39,908 nt of DNA from SZUA-430 sp044375275 (GCA_044375275.1 JBILMZ010000007.1:1-39908), one strand, 5' to 3'; counted from the stretch's first letter, positions 16,416-24,432 are shown. Made by a program: numbers and translations. The notes: generated by a model from the sequence alone, not told the origin.

Positions 16416-16874
16416 ATGTTTTCGCTCTTCAAGTCCCGTACATTCCTTGACCCTGCAATTGGCGAATTGCGCCGGTCGGGTGGCGCATGGCGTGGCCGAC
16501 TAAGCGTCGGTGGCGCGCCGGCGGTAGCGCTGGTTGTGCCCGGCAATGGAAATGAACCTGATCCACGGGCAATCGAGATCGTTCGGGAGCTTGACGAGCG
16601 GCTGCCCGATTGGCGCGCAGGGATTGCGACGGCCCTCCTTGACCATCTTGAGCCCTATGCGGCTGAAGCCGACACGGGGAATTTCGGTCACATCAAGATG
16701 CCGGAAGATGTGTGGCCCCACGCAAGGCTCTGCCACGTCAACGTGTTCGAGCAGTCAGGGGTGCTTACGCTTGAACTTGGCTATGGGGTGGATTGGGACG
16801 AAGACCACACCCTCGGTGCCCGCTTTCAGCAGGGCAGGCTGGTCGAACTCAACGGCAGCACGGCCCCAATCTGA
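16416..16874 (+). CDS. hypothetical protein, 152 residues
   Basis: I do not recognise a named family. It starts MFSLFKSRTFLDPAIGEL, followed by a strand-rich segment (SGGAWRGRLSVGGAPAVALVV), a helix with DPRAIEIVRELDERLPDW, and an acidic C-terminal sheet (LELGYGVDWDEDHTLGARF). It is soluble, with no signal peptide. Several small proteins of this kind (short FKK-type start, then D-P-x-x-G-x-L) occur as unassigned domains. The ATG at 16416 is preferred to 16338 because the intervening codons have poor GC at wobble positions, unlike the body. A UUCG-capped hairpin follows. Confidence 0.65.
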   Translation: MFSLFKSRTFLDPAIGELRRSGGAWRGRLSVGGAPAVALVVPGNGNEPDPRAIEIVRELDERLPDWRAGIATALLDHLEPYAAEADTGNFGHIKMPEDVWPHARLCHVNVFEQSGVLTLELGYGVDWDEDHTLGARFQQGRLVELNGSTAPI

Positions 16875-16885
16875 CCGACATGAGC

Positions 16886-16914
16886 CGCCCCGCAGTGCTT
16901 CGGCATGCGGGGCG
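16886..16914. terminator. UUCG-capped hairpin between convergent genes
   Basis: A 9-bp stem (CGCCCCGCA/TGCGGGGCG) plus a TGC/GCA inner helix closes a TTCG tetraloop. It lies between the ends of the convergent hypothetical gene and trcR, so it probably serves both. No T-run is present. Confidence 0.6.
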
Positions 16915-16934
16915 CAATAATTCAAAGGTACGAC

Positions 16935-17609
16935 CTAGGGCTTGTCAGTGCGCGTGCGCTGGAACGAGGCAAAGACGGAGGCCGGATCATACTTCATCTG
17001 GGGCGCGTCTTCTTCGGCTTCGGATTTCACGGCATCGCTTGCGGGCTTGAGTGTGGCTCCCTTCGGATCCACAGCCATTTTCGGCTTGCGGGACGAGGCC
17101 TTCTCAACCGCCAGGTCAAGCTCGAGCTGCGAACACAGGCTCAGCGTGACAGGGTCCACCGGCTTGATGTTCGTGATGTTCCAGTGCGAGCGAGTACGGA
17201 TCGACTGGATGGTCGACTTCGTGGTTCCGACAAGCTTGCCAACTTCTGCGTCCGTCAGTTCCGGATGGTTACGGACCAGCCAGGCAATGGCGTCGGGACG
17301 GTCCTGTCGGCGTGACACCGGCGTATAACGCTGGCGACCTTTCGGTGGGGCCGAGGGCATTTCCACGGAAGATTTGTTCATCACCAGGCGCTTGCGTGTG
17401 TCTTTCTCGGCCGCGGCGATTTCCTCGCGCGTCAACTGGCCCATCATGACCGGGTCGAGCGGGACGATCTTCTCGGGATGCATGTCGTCGGCCATGGCCT
17501 TGATTTCAAGCACATGCAGTCCGCAGAACTCGGCAATCTGGTCAAAGGTCAGCGTAGTCTGGTTGATCAGCCACATCGCTGTTGCCTTGGGCATCAGGGG
17601 CTTCGTCAT
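16935..17609 (-). CDS. trcR: cell-cycle transcriptional regulator TrcR (DUF1013)
   Basis: A 224-residue protein that starts MTKPLMPKATAMWLINQTTL and has the DUF1013 pattern: an N-terminal helix-turn-helix-like region (LTFDQIAEFCGLHVLEIKAMAD) and a second one (LTDAEVGKLVGTTKSTIQSIR, about 117-137) before SHWNITNIKPVDPVTLSLC. The C-terminal about 60 residues are charged and probably flexible. In Caulobacter the homologue is an RNA-polymerase-associated factor tied to the cell cycle; that role is taken from the family. A GACTC (GANTC) site abuts the ATG at 17610-17614. A possible leader holds a GGCGCCA/TGGCGCC inverted repeat. Confidence 0.88.
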   Translation of the reverse strand: MTKPLMPKATAMWLINQTTLTFDQIAEFCGLHVLEIKAMADDMHPEKIVPLDPVMMGQLTREEIAAAEKDTRKRLVMNKSSVEMPSAPPKGRQRYTPVSRRQDRPDAIAWLVRNHPELTDAEVGKLVGTTKSTIQSIRTRSHWNITNIKPVDPVTLSLCSQLELDLAVEKASSRKPKMAVDPKGATLKPASDAVKSEAEEDAPQMKYDPASVFASFQRTRTDKP

Positions 17610-17744
17610 GAGTCAATACCTCTCCGTTCGGCGCCAGCGTTTTTCACCGCCAGTCCAGGAAATTCACCTTGGGTTTAGGGGAGTTTCGATGGCGCCCTTA
17701 TAATCGTTTGCCCCCCTTGATGGAAGGGCAACTTGGCCAAACCC

Positions 17745-18743
17745 TCAGGGCGTCAACAGAATCTTCCCGATATGGCTGGATCCGGCCATTTTTGCTTGCG
17801 CCTCGGCGACCTGGTCCATCTTGTAGACGCTATCCACCACTGGCTTCACCTTGCCGGCCTCTATGAGAGGCCAGACCTGCGTCAGGACGGACTGGGCAAT
17901 CTCGGCTTTCTCGGCAGCGGTGCGCGCCCGAAGCGTCGATCCCGTGATCGTTAACCGCTTGAGCATGATGACAAGCAGGTTCAGCGTCGCTTCGGCGCCC
18001 TGCTGGAAGGCGATGTTCACCAGGCGACCCTCCGTCTTCAGGAGGCCGATATTCTTCTTGATGTAGTCGCCGCCCACCATGTCGAGGATGACGTCCACCC
18101 CGGTGCCGCCGGTTTCAGCCCGGACAACCTCCGCGAAGTCGGCTTCGCGGTAGTTCACAGCCTTGGCAGCCCCGAACTTCACGCAGGCATCGCATTTGTC
18201 GGCAGAGCCTGCGGTCGTGAACACGCGGTGCCCGCGCGCGGCGAAGAGCTGGATCGCCGCAGTGCCGATGCCGCTCGACCCGCCATGAACCAGAAGTGTC
18301 TCGCCCGCCCTGAGCCGCGCCCGGTCCACAACGTTGGTCCAGACCGTGAAATGGGCTTCGGGAAGGGCGGCTGCATCGACCAGGGTCACGCCTTTGGGAA
18401 CCGGCAGCGCACTGCCTTCATGGGCGACGCAATATTCTGCGTAGCCACCGCCGGCCACCAGCACGCAGACAGCATCGCCAACCTTGTGCAGGCTGACATT
18501 GGGGCCCACAGCCACGACCGTGCCTGACGCCTCAAGCCCCAGCGTCGCCGGCGCACCGGGCGGCGGCGGGTACAGGCCCATGACCTGCATCAGGTCGCCA
18601 CGATTGAGGCCGGTTGCTGCAACCTTGATGAGAATTTCGTACGGCCCGGGCTGCGGCGTGTCGATGATCTCCACGACGGGCGTGGGCTTGCCGTCAACCT
18701 TGCCGGCCAGCACGGCTCTCATCTTTGCGGGAATGCTGATCAT
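17745..18743 (-). CDS. NAD(P)H quinone oxidoreductase, zinc-free MDR family
   Basis: A 332-residue medium-chain reductase. The GroES-like half includes TGLNRGDLMQVMGLYPPPPG (about 44-63), the usual signature of the PIG3/QOR branch, and lacks the catalytic-zinc Cys/His set. The nucleotide domain has HGGSSGIGTAAIQLF (153-167). It likely reduces quinones or enones with NADPH in the cytoplasm. The start at 18743 follows AAGAGG by 7 nt; an upstream in-frame Met at 18782 lacks this. It is divergent from the DUF1192 gene. Confidence 0.88.
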   Translation of the reverse strand: MISIPAKMRAVLAGKVDGKPTPVVEIIDTPQPGPYEILIKVAATGLNRGDLMQVMGLYPPPPGAPATLGLEASGTVVAVGPNVSLHKVGDAVCVLVAGGGYAEYCVAHEGSALPVPKGVTLVDAAALPEAHFTVWTNVVDRARLRAGETLLVHGGSSGIGTAAIQLFAARGHRVFTTAGSADKCDACVKFGAAKAVNYREADFAEVVRAETGGTGVDVILDMVGGDYIKKNIGLLKTEGRLVNIAFQQGAEATLNLLVIMLKRLTITGSTLRARTAAEKAEIAQSVLTQVWPLIEAGKVKPVVDSVYKMDQVAEAQAKMAGSSHIGKILLTP

Positions 18744-18812
18744 CAGGAGGCCTCTTGAACTTGGAAGTGGGGCTTGTTTCAATCAGCCTAGCTGCCGCGG
18801 GAGGAGGGAACA

Positions 18813-18998
18813 ATGGCCTGGGATGATCCAGATCCGAAAACCAAGAAAGTGACACTCCTCGACCTGTCTCCGCTGTCGATCGAGGACCTCACCAACCGCA
18901 TAGCCGACTACGAAGCCGAAATCGTCCGCATGAAAGACGCCATCAAGGCCAAGGAAGCCCAACGCACCTCCGCCGCCGCTCTGTTCAAGGGGCTGTGA
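18813..18998 (+). CDS. DUF1192 family protein
   Basis: A 61-residue protein with the DUF1192 pattern: MAWDDPDPKTKK, then LSPLSIEDLTNRIADYEAEI, a helix that continues RMKDAIKAKEAQR and ends near the C-terminus. A very strong ribosome binding site (GGGAGGAGGGA) precedes the ATG. It is a short acidic coiled-coil-like protein of unknown function found across Alphaproteobacteria. The stop lies 2 nt before repeat copy B. Confidence 0.85.
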   Translation: MAWDDPDPKTKKVTLLDLSPLSIEDLTNRIADYEAEIVRMKDAIKAKEAQRTSAAALFKGL

Positions 18999-19000
18999 GA

Positions 19001-19184
19001 AAGGGTTTCACGCGAAAGCGCGAATAGGCGAAGGGACGCGAAAGGAGACTGCAATTTCAGGCGCTGCGCGTCGTGAAGATTTTTTCGGCGCGCTTTGCGC
19101 GCCAACAACATTTTCTCAGATGCATCGCCCGTCAGTGAGCAATTTCGCGTCCTTCGCCTATTCGCGCTTTCGCGTGAAACCTTC
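19001..19184. repeat. inverted-repeat intergenic element, copy B
   Basis: The left arm (19001-19043) begins AAGGGTTTCACGCGAA and continues with GCGAA units at about 8-nt spacing; the right arm (19142-19184) is its near-perfect reverse complement with two 1-nt indels. The spacer contains a 7-bp hairpin GGCGCGC-TTT-GCGCGCC (19087-19103) preceded by TTTTTTC, which is the core of copy A in reverse. The first 16 bases of both arms equal those of copy A, while the inner arm sequence has diverged. It lies between the ends of the convergent DUF1192 and DUF429 genes, so it may act as a terminator there. Confidence 0.85.
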
Positions 19185-19187
19185 CCT

Positions 19188-19877
19188 TCAATACGCAATC
19201 GACATCCGCAACCCCCGCGGATCCCGCTCAGCCTTCGAAGGCAACACCACCGCCGTTCCCAAAAGTAAATGCCGCGCCGTCAGCACCAGCGCGCACGCAT
19301 CGAGCAGGTCATCAGCCTTCGCCCCGCTCCCGCGCAGTTCGCCAAGCCATCGCCGCAATCGCGTGAACCCCTCACGCTCCAGCAACCGCCGCCTGAGCGC
19401 GATGCCCTCCGGCGTATGCTTGCTTGGCAGCGGAGTACCTCCATTGAGCCGCGCAAACGCCAGCTCGGGATGCGCTTCATGCACGCGGTCTTGTGCGGAA
19501 CATGTGATAGAATTGTCGATCTCGAGGATTTTCGGCCGGATATTCCAGATTTGTTTTGAAATGCCGCCAAAGCCGTTCGATTTGCTCCACTGATTCGCTG
19601 CTGCCCAGTCTTCCTGATGAAAACGGAGCGCCCCGCGCGGTAAGTTTTTGAAGACGCGCGACCCGCAGGGTGAGAGTTTATTCCTTGCCTCAACTTCACA
19701 TTGCCGGACGCCGTCTCTCGAAACGCCGATCGGCATGTCTACAGCGATTACTTCAGCAAGAGGCCCTATCGCGTTCCACTGTGGGGCAATTTTCCACTTC
19801 AGCCCGTTGAGGTTAAGTGTTGACTCAACGACGATCCACCCGTTCTTGCAGCCATCTACACCAGCGATGCGTTGCAT
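19188..19877 (-). CDS. DUF429 domain protein
   Basis: A 229-residue protein that starts MQRIAGVDGCKNGWIVV; together with VDMPIG (about 46-51) and EAHPELAFARLNG (about 134-146) this is the DUF429 pattern, an RNase H-like fold of unknown function whose acidic residues (GVDG, DMP, late KADDLLDACAL) resemble a metal site. The N-terminal half is rich in Lys, Asn and Ile with AT-richer codons, while the C-terminal 90 residues are Arg/Leu-rich and GC-rich, so base use shifts within the gene. It ends 4 nt from repeat copy B. The molecular role is unknown. Confidence 0.82.
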   Translation of the reverse strand: MQRIAGVDGCKNGWIVVESTLNLNGLKWKIAPQWNAIGPLAEVIAVDMPIGVSRDGVRQCEVEARNKLSPCGSRVFKNLPRGALRFHQEDWAAANQWSKSNGFGGISKQIWNIRPKILEIDNSITCSAQDRVHEAHPELAFARLNGGTPLPSKHTPEGIALRRRLLEREGFTRLRRWLGELRGSGAKADDLLDACALVLTARHLLLGTAVVLPSKAERDPRGLRMSIAY

Positions 19878-20000
19878 CCAGAAACCTCTGCGAATTTTAA
19901 CTCTCTTTCGCGTGACGAGTTGTGGTTTTCATGCCAAGCTTGGCTCAAAGAATGCAAGCAAGGCAATCTTAAGCTTGCAGTGTGCCGCTCTGAAGCATTC

Positions 20001-20010
20001 GATTCGATTC
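20001..20010 (+). promoter_or_regulatory. two abutting GANTC sites upstream of rcdA
   Basis: GATTCGATTC holds two GANTC sites with no gap, 96 bp before the rcdA ATG, in the 228-bp gap between the divergent DUF429 and rcdA genes. GANTC is the CcrM target in Alphaproteobacteria. A CCAAGCTTGG palindrome lies about 65 bp further upstream. Regulation by methylation is inferred only. Confidence 0.45.
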
Positions 20011-20105
20011 GTTTCAGGCTTCAGGTCGGCACCGTCTTTGGTAACCGCGTATCCGGAACCGGGAAAGAGAGCGATGGCATGAAGGGTTGGTTCAAAGGGG
20101 AATTC

Positions 20106-20621
20106 ATGGCTTACAAGCCCGGGGGTATGGAACCTCAAAAAGCAAATGCACTCACATTTGCCGGTTCGGAATTGTTCAAGCGCACGTTCGAGGAAGGCAT
20201 GTCCATGGTCGAGGAGACCGCGACATACCTCGACGGCAAGGGGCGCGCGGAATCGAAGTTGCTGCCATCCAAGGCGGCTCTGACTTATGCCGGCGAAAGC
20301 ATGCGGCTCACCACGCGCCTGATGCAGGTGGCGTCTTGGCTGCTGGTGCAGCGTGCCGTGTCGGAAGGCGAAATGACGCCGGACGAGGCCGAAAAGGAAA
20401 AATACCGCCTTGGCGCCCGCGAGATCTGCCGCGGTTCCCGCGCGGAAAACGTGGATGCCCTGCCGGCCAGGCTGGTGGACCTTTTGGGTCGCTCCATGAA
20501 CCTCTATGAGCGCGTCGAGCGCCTTGACCAGATGCTCTACGGCCGGGTTGAAGCGACCCCCGTCGGCGTTAATGCCCAACTCAATCGGCTCCAGGCCGCC
20601 TTTGGCCACGCCGCCGAATAG
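20106..20621 (+). CDS. rcdA: ClpXP adaptor RcdA (DUF1465)
   Basis: A 171-residue helical protein of the DUF1465 family, which includes Caulobacter RcdA, an adaptor that helps the ClpXP protease degrade CtrA at the swarmer-to-stalked transition. Conserved segments are FAGSELFKRTFEEGMSMVEE, the three-helix bundle core AALTYAGESMRLTTRLMQVASWLL and the LYERVERLDQ helix. The C-terminal tail is short. The ATG at 20106 is chosen because AAAGGGG precedes it and upstream codons have the composition of an intergenic region. It is a single gene followed by a good terminator. The adaptor role is by homology. Confidence 0.8.
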   Translation: MAYKPGGMEPQKANALTFAGSELFKRTFEEGMSMVEETATYLDGKGRAESKLLPSKAALTYAGESMRLTTRLMQVASWLLVQRAVSEGEMTPDEAEKEKYRLGAREICRGSRAENVDALPARLVDLLGRSMNLYERVERLDQMLYGRVEATPVGVNAQLNRLQAAFGHAAE

Positions 20622-20647
20622 GCGATAGGGGCTTATCAGGAAATTCT

Positions 20648-20682
20648 CGGCCGGCGCCCCAAGCGTCGGCCGCTTTCGTTTT
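20648..20682 (+). terminator. rho-independent terminator of rcdA
   Basis: A 10-bp stem with one G-T pair (CGGCCGGCGC/GCGTCGGCCG), a 5-nt loop and CTTTCGTTTT after it, 27 nt past the rcdA stop. Confidence 0.75.
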
Positions 20683-20692
20683 GGGCCAACAC

Positions 20693-21502
20693 TCAGGCGC
20701 GGGGCGGCAGGTTGGCAAAGAGCCTTCCGCTTTCGGCCTGGCTGACCAGCAGGTCAAAGTCCGTCTCCAGCAGCGCCTTCAGTTCCGCCGCAGACCGGAC
20801 TGCGCGCTGCTCGTCGCCATGCGGACGTAGGATCCAGTAGTCGCTGTTGCGCAGCGACCGGGTCTCACCATCGAGCTTGCGGCAGGCGACCAGATTGTTC
20901 ACGAAGTTCGCATCAGGATGCCTGTGCGAAAAGAAGTGCCCGAGCTCACAGTCGGAAGCCCCGTAGCGGCAGTTCTCAAATCTGTAGAGCGGCACATCGG
21001 CACCGTCCTTGTGCGTGATGAGCGTGAACTCGCCCGGGAAGAGTGACACGACCCGAAAGGGCTGATCACTGTCGGCAGGCGCAAGCGTGGACGCGTTTAC
21101 CGGAAACCTCGGACCAAGGGGCCCGAACCCGACATCGACAATGAACCGCTCGGTGCCAAGTTTCACCATGGTGAACCGGTGCGTCAGGCCCGGATGTACA
21201 GGGTTGCGCAGCAGCACGCGCGCCATCATCAGCGTGACGCTGAAACCAAGTTCCTCGAGCACCTCGTAGGCGAGCCCATTCTGCTCGAAGCAGTAGCCAC
21301 CGCGCTTGCGCACCACGATCCTGTCATGGAGGGAGGGCAGGTCCAGCGGCAGGGATTCACCCAGCCGGGGGCCGATGCTGGCAAACGGGAAGGTCGCAAG
21401 ATGAAGCCGCATGATGTCCTTCAGCAGGGCCATCGACGGCGCCGACCGCTGCAGGCCGAGGGCTGAGAGATAGTCATCCGTGATGGCTGCGCGGGAACTC
21501 AT
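20693..21502 (-). CDS. nat: arylamine N-acetyltransferase
   Basis: A 269-residue enzyme that moves acetyl from acetyl-CoA to arylamines or hydrazines. The catalytic triad is complete: Cys71 in RGGYCFEQN, His108 in GLTHRF and Asp123 in IVDVGFG, with spacing matching known NATs. FPFASIG (about 38-44) is the conserved N-terminal segment. It lies downstream of the gamma-glutamylcyclotransferase-like gene on the same strand, 30 nt apart, so they may share a transcript. Confidence 0.93.
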   Translation of the reverse strand: MSSRAAITDDYLSALGLQRSAPSMALLKDIMRLHLATFPFASIGPRLGESLPLDLPSLHDRIVVRKRGGYCFEQNGLAYEVLEELGFSVTLMMARVLLRNPVHPGLTHRFTMVKLGTERFIVDVGFGPLGPRFPVNASTLAPADSDQPFRVVSLFPGEFTLITHKDGADVPLYRFENCRYGASDCELGHFFSHRHPDANFVNNLVACRKLDGETRSLRNSDYWILRPHGDEQRAVRSAAELKALLETDFDLLVSQAESGRLFANLPPRA

Positions 21503-21532
21503 CGCTGTGCTCTCCGGCCTGTCTCGAAATGT

Positions 21533-22051
21533 TCAGCGAGCCAGAACAGCTTCGGACATCCAGTCCGCTTCGACTTCAGCCTTGATGCGATGCCAGTGCT
21601 CATCGATTTCCTCGAAGGGCGTGATCCCGAAGTGCTCACGCATGACGCGGCGCGTCACGGCGACCAGCACAGCCTTGTGATGCATGCGCCAGTGCGGAAA
21701 GTCCCACGGCGCGCCGGAAGACCGGAGCGTTTGCGTCGACATGAACACGCTGGCTGTGATCCTGCCGCTGTCCGTGTCGATCTCCTGAGCCACAGGCGCG
21801 TATTCCGTATCCTCGAAATAGGCTATGCGCGCGATGTCCTCATGATGGAGGCCGTGCGCAACCAGGCCATGGACAGAACCGGAGTCGCGGGGAACGAGCG
21901 TGGGGAAACTGTATCCGCGGGCAATCTCGGCGGCAAAGCCACCAAGCACGCCCGGCGCAAATCTGAGATGCCGGCTGTCACGGTCGATGACCGCCTCGAG
22001 CAACTCCCTGTCCATGAGGGAGCCGTAGAAAAAATACGTGTGCCCGCTCAA
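21533..22051 (-). CDS. gamma-glutamylcyclotransferase-like (AIG2) protein
   Basis: A 172-residue protein that starts with YFFYGSLMD, the AIG2/GGCT substrate loop, and has the usual acidic residue in YFEDTEY. Family members cyclise gamma-glutamyl groups, but many bacterial ones have unknown substrates. No ATG fits; TTG at 22051 is chosen because GGAGG lies 9 nt upstream. The frame is open to another TTG at 22087 (12 more residues). It is followed by nat on the same strand and preceded by the rpmE terminator. Confidence 0.78.
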   Translation of the reverse strand: MSGHTYFFYGSLMDRELLEAVIDRDSRHLRFAPGVLGGFAAEIARGYSFPTLVPRDSGSVHGLVAHGLHHEDIARIAYFEDTEYAPVAQEIDTDSGRITASVFMSTQTLRSSGAPWDFPHWRMHHKAVLVAVTRRVMREHFGITPFEEIDEHWHRIKAEVEADWMSEAVLAR

Positions 22052-22104
22052 CTCGTGCAGCCTCCGCACCCGGAAAGAACCGCGCAAGGGTGCACGGCAT
22101 CAGC

Positions 22105-22141
22105 AAAAAAGAAAAGAGGCGCAATGATGGTGCGCCTCTTT
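22105..22141 (-). terminator. rho-independent terminator of rpmE
   Basis: An 11-bp perfect stem (AAAGAGGCGCA/TGCGCCTCTTT) with a 7-nt loop; on the minus strand TTTTCTTTTTT follows at once. It lies 40 nt past the rpmE stop. Confidence 0.88.
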
Positions 22142-22183
22142 CCGGAACTCATCTGGCAGGTACCGTAGTTCGCGCGACCGAAC

Positions 22184-22417
22184 TTACTTCTTCGTCGCGG
22201 CGCCGATGCCTTCGAACTTCTTCGAGAACTTGGACACGCGGCCGGCGCGATCCAGGATCTGCTGGTTGCCGCCCGTCCAGGCCGGGTGCGTCGTCGGATC
22301 GATATCAAGCGTCATGACATCGCCTTCGGCTCCCCAGGTCGAGCGCGTCAGATACTTCGAGCCATCGTTCAGGAGAACGGTGATGAAGTGGTAGTGGGGG
22401 TGACCTTCTTTTTTCAT
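22184..22417 (-). CDS. rpmE: 50S ribosomal protein L31
   Basis: A 77-residue protein with MKKEGHPHYHFITVLLNDG, the conserved DIDPTTHPAWTGG and a VSKFSKKFEG end. It lacks the CxxC zinc pair of E. coli RpmE, so it is a zinc-free L31. The start at 22417 restores the normal length; the in-frame Met at 22465 lies upstream of the promoter-proximal region and has no ribosome binding site. A promoter (22478-22506) and a terminator frame it as a single transcription unit. Confidence 0.95.
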   Translation of the reverse strand: MKKEGHPHYHFITVLLNDGSKYLTRSTWGAEGDVMTLDIDPTTHPAWTGGNQQILDRAGRVSKFSKKFEGIGAATKK

Positions 22418-22477
22418 GGCTTGCCTTGAAATCGTTTCGCACCGGCCCCGGGTGGGCCACAGCATTCAGAGGGCGGG

Positions 22478-22506
22478 CATATAGCCAAAACCCCCGTGCG
22501 GCGCAA
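22478..22506 (-). promoter_or_regulatory. sigma-70-like promoter of rpmE
   Basis: On the minus strand TTGCGC and TATATG are separated by exactly 17 nt, about 60 bp upstream of the rpmE ATG. The match is by eye. Confidence 0.6.
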
Positions 22507-22600
22507 GTGTGCGGCGCAAGACCGCGCATTTTGGCACCCACCTTTCGGGCGGGGGCAAGCGGTGTCATATAGGAGCCTGAACCAGTCGAGACCCCCAAAA

Positions 22601-24415
22601 TTGACCGACAATCGAGGCGCCGAGTTCGAGGCGAGCATCCAGCGCGAGGCGCAAGGTCGCAGCCGGAGCAAAAACCTTAAGATCCTGCGCCGCCTCGTGC
22701 CCTTCATGGCCCCCTACAAGGGCATGTTGGCACTGGCGACGGTATTCCTGCTGGTGTCAGCTTCAGCCTCCCTGGCCATCCCTGCGGCCGTACGCGAGAT
22801 GATCGACCACGGCTTCAGCCAGGAGAATGCCGGCCTGATCGACAGGTACTTCCTGCTGGTCCTGGTTGTCGCCGTCGTCCTCGGGGGGGCCACGGCCGCC
22901 CGCTTCTACTGCGTGACCTGGCTTGGTGAGCGGATTGTCGCGGACATGCGAAAGGCCATTTACAGCCACATCCTGTCCCAGAGCCCGGCCTTCTTCGAAG
23001 TAACCCGAACCGGCGAAGTGCTGTCGCGCATCACGACGGACACGACGCTGATCCAGACCGCGGTAGGCTCCAGCGCGTCGATTGCCTTGCGCAACCTGCT
23101 CATGATGACCGGCGGCCTCTTCATGCTGATGGTCACCAGCCCCAAGCTGACGACCCTTGTCATCGGCACGGTGGTGTTTGTCGTCATCCCGCTGATCTTC
23201 ATGGGGCGCACAGTGCGCAACCTGTCGCGCCAGAGCCAGGATCGTGTCGCGGATACAAGCGCCTACGCATCCGAGACCATCAACGCCATCCAGACCGTGC
23301 AGTCCTTCACGCATGAAGACACCGACCGCACGCGGTTTTCCACGGCGGTGGAAGCCACGTTCAGCACAGCCCGCAAACGTGTGCTGGCGAGGTCAGTCAT
23401 GACCGCGCTCGTCATCGTGCTCGTTTTCTCAAGCATCGTGGGCGTGCTCTGGATTGGCGCGCAGGCCGTGATCGCGAAGGAAATGACCGGCGGCGAGTTG
23501 AGCGCGTTCATCCTCTACGCCGTCATCGTCGCTTCAGGGTTGGGCGCCCTGTCGGAAGTATGGGGCGAGGTCCAGCAGGCCGCGGGAGCTGTTGAGCGCA
23601 TATTCGAGATCCTGTCCACGGAGCCCAAGGTGAAGGCGCCGGCCAGTCCGAAGACGCTACCTGCACCGCGCGGCGAAGTTGCGTTTGAGGATGTCGTTTT
23701 CGAGTATCCCATGCGCCCCGGCGTCTCGGCACTGAAAAACTTCACGCTGCGCATCAGGCCCGGCGAGACCGTCGCACTCGTAGGTCCATCAGGTGCCGGC
23801 AAGACAACGGTATTCCAGATTTTGCAGCGCTTTTTCGACGTCCAGGCAGGCAGGGTGCTGGTGGACGGTGTGGATATTCGCGATGTGGAACCGCGGGACC
23901 TGCGCGCGCGTCTCGCCTTGGTACCCCAGGAGACGGTCATATTCGGGGACAATGCACTCGAAAACATCCGTTACGGCCGGCCAACTGCCACCGAGGAAGA
24001 AATTCGCGCCGCCGCCAGGGCCGCGCAGGCAGATGAATTCATCGAGAAACTCCCGCAGGGCTACCATACCCAGCTGGGCGAACGTGGCGTCACGCTGTCC
24101 GGTGGCCAGCGCCAGCGCCTCGCGATCGCCCGCGCGATCCTGCGTGACGCGCCGATCCTGCTGCTCGACGAAGCAACAAGCGCACTCGACGCGGAGAGCG
24201 AGCGCCTCGTCCAGATCGCCCTCGAAAGCCTGATGAAGCAGAAGACCACGATCGTGATCGCGCACCGCTTGGCAACAGTTCAGCGTGCCGACCGCATCAT
24301 CGTGATGGACCAGGGCGCAATCGTTGCAGAAGGCACCCACGGCGAACTCGTGAACGGCGGCGGACTATACGCCCGCCTCGCACGACTTCAGTTCGCAGGA
24401 CTTGCTGCAGAGTAG
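22601..24415 (+). CDS. ABC exporter, fused membrane and ATPase domains
   Basis: A 604-residue half-transporter of the MsbA/LmrA kind. Six transmembrane helices occupy residues about 38-320. The ATPase domain has Walker A GPSGAGKT (395-402), signature LSGGQ (499-503), Walker B ILLLDEAT (518-525) and the switch His in IAHRLATV. It probably works as a homodimer in the inner membrane; the cargo (lipid or drug) is open. The TTG at 22601 gives the conserved MTDNRGAEF start. A GTG at 22562 is a less likely alternative. Confidence 0.9.
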   Translation: MTDNRGAEFEASIQREAQGRSRSKNLKILRRLVPFMAPYKGMLALATVFLLVSASASLAIPAAVREMIDHGFSQENAGLIDRYFLLVLVVAVVLGGATAARFYCVTWLGERIVADMRKAIYSHILSQSPAFFEVTRTGEVLSRITTDTTLIQTAVGSSASIALRNLLMMTGGLFMLMVTSPKLTTLVIGTVVFVVIPLIFMGRTVRNLSRQSQDRVADTSAYASETINAIQTVQSFTHEDTDRTRFSTAVEATFSTARKRVLARSVMTALVIVLVFSSIVGVLWIGAQAVIAKEMTGGELSAFILYAVIVASGLGALSEVWGEVQQAAGAVERIFEILSTEPKVKAPASPKTLPAPRGEVAFEDVVFEYPMRPGVSALKNFTLRIRPGETVALVGPSGAGKTTVFQILQRFFDVQAGRVLVDGVDIRDVEPRDLRARLALVPQETVIFGDNALENIRYGRPTATEEEIRAAARAAQADEFIEKLPQGYHTQLGERGVTLSGGQRQRLAIARAILRDAPILLLDEATSALDAESERLVQIALESLMKQKTTIVIAHRLATVQRADRIIVMDQGAIVAEGTHGELVNGGGLYARLARLQFAGLAAE

Positions 24416-24432
24416 GCAGGCATTGATACAGA

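Noticed and set aside
17699..17735. TATAAT on the plus strand and a nearby TTGCCC/GGGCAA hairpin as a promoter and terminator
   Set aside because: No plus-strand gene follows, no -35 box sits at proper spacing, and the hairpin lacks a T-run; too weak to list.
19001..19043. The GCGAA units as a CRISPR or tandem-repeat array
   Set aside because: The units are about 8 bp with no spacers of constant length, and the block is mirrored by an inverted arm, so it is a palindromic element.
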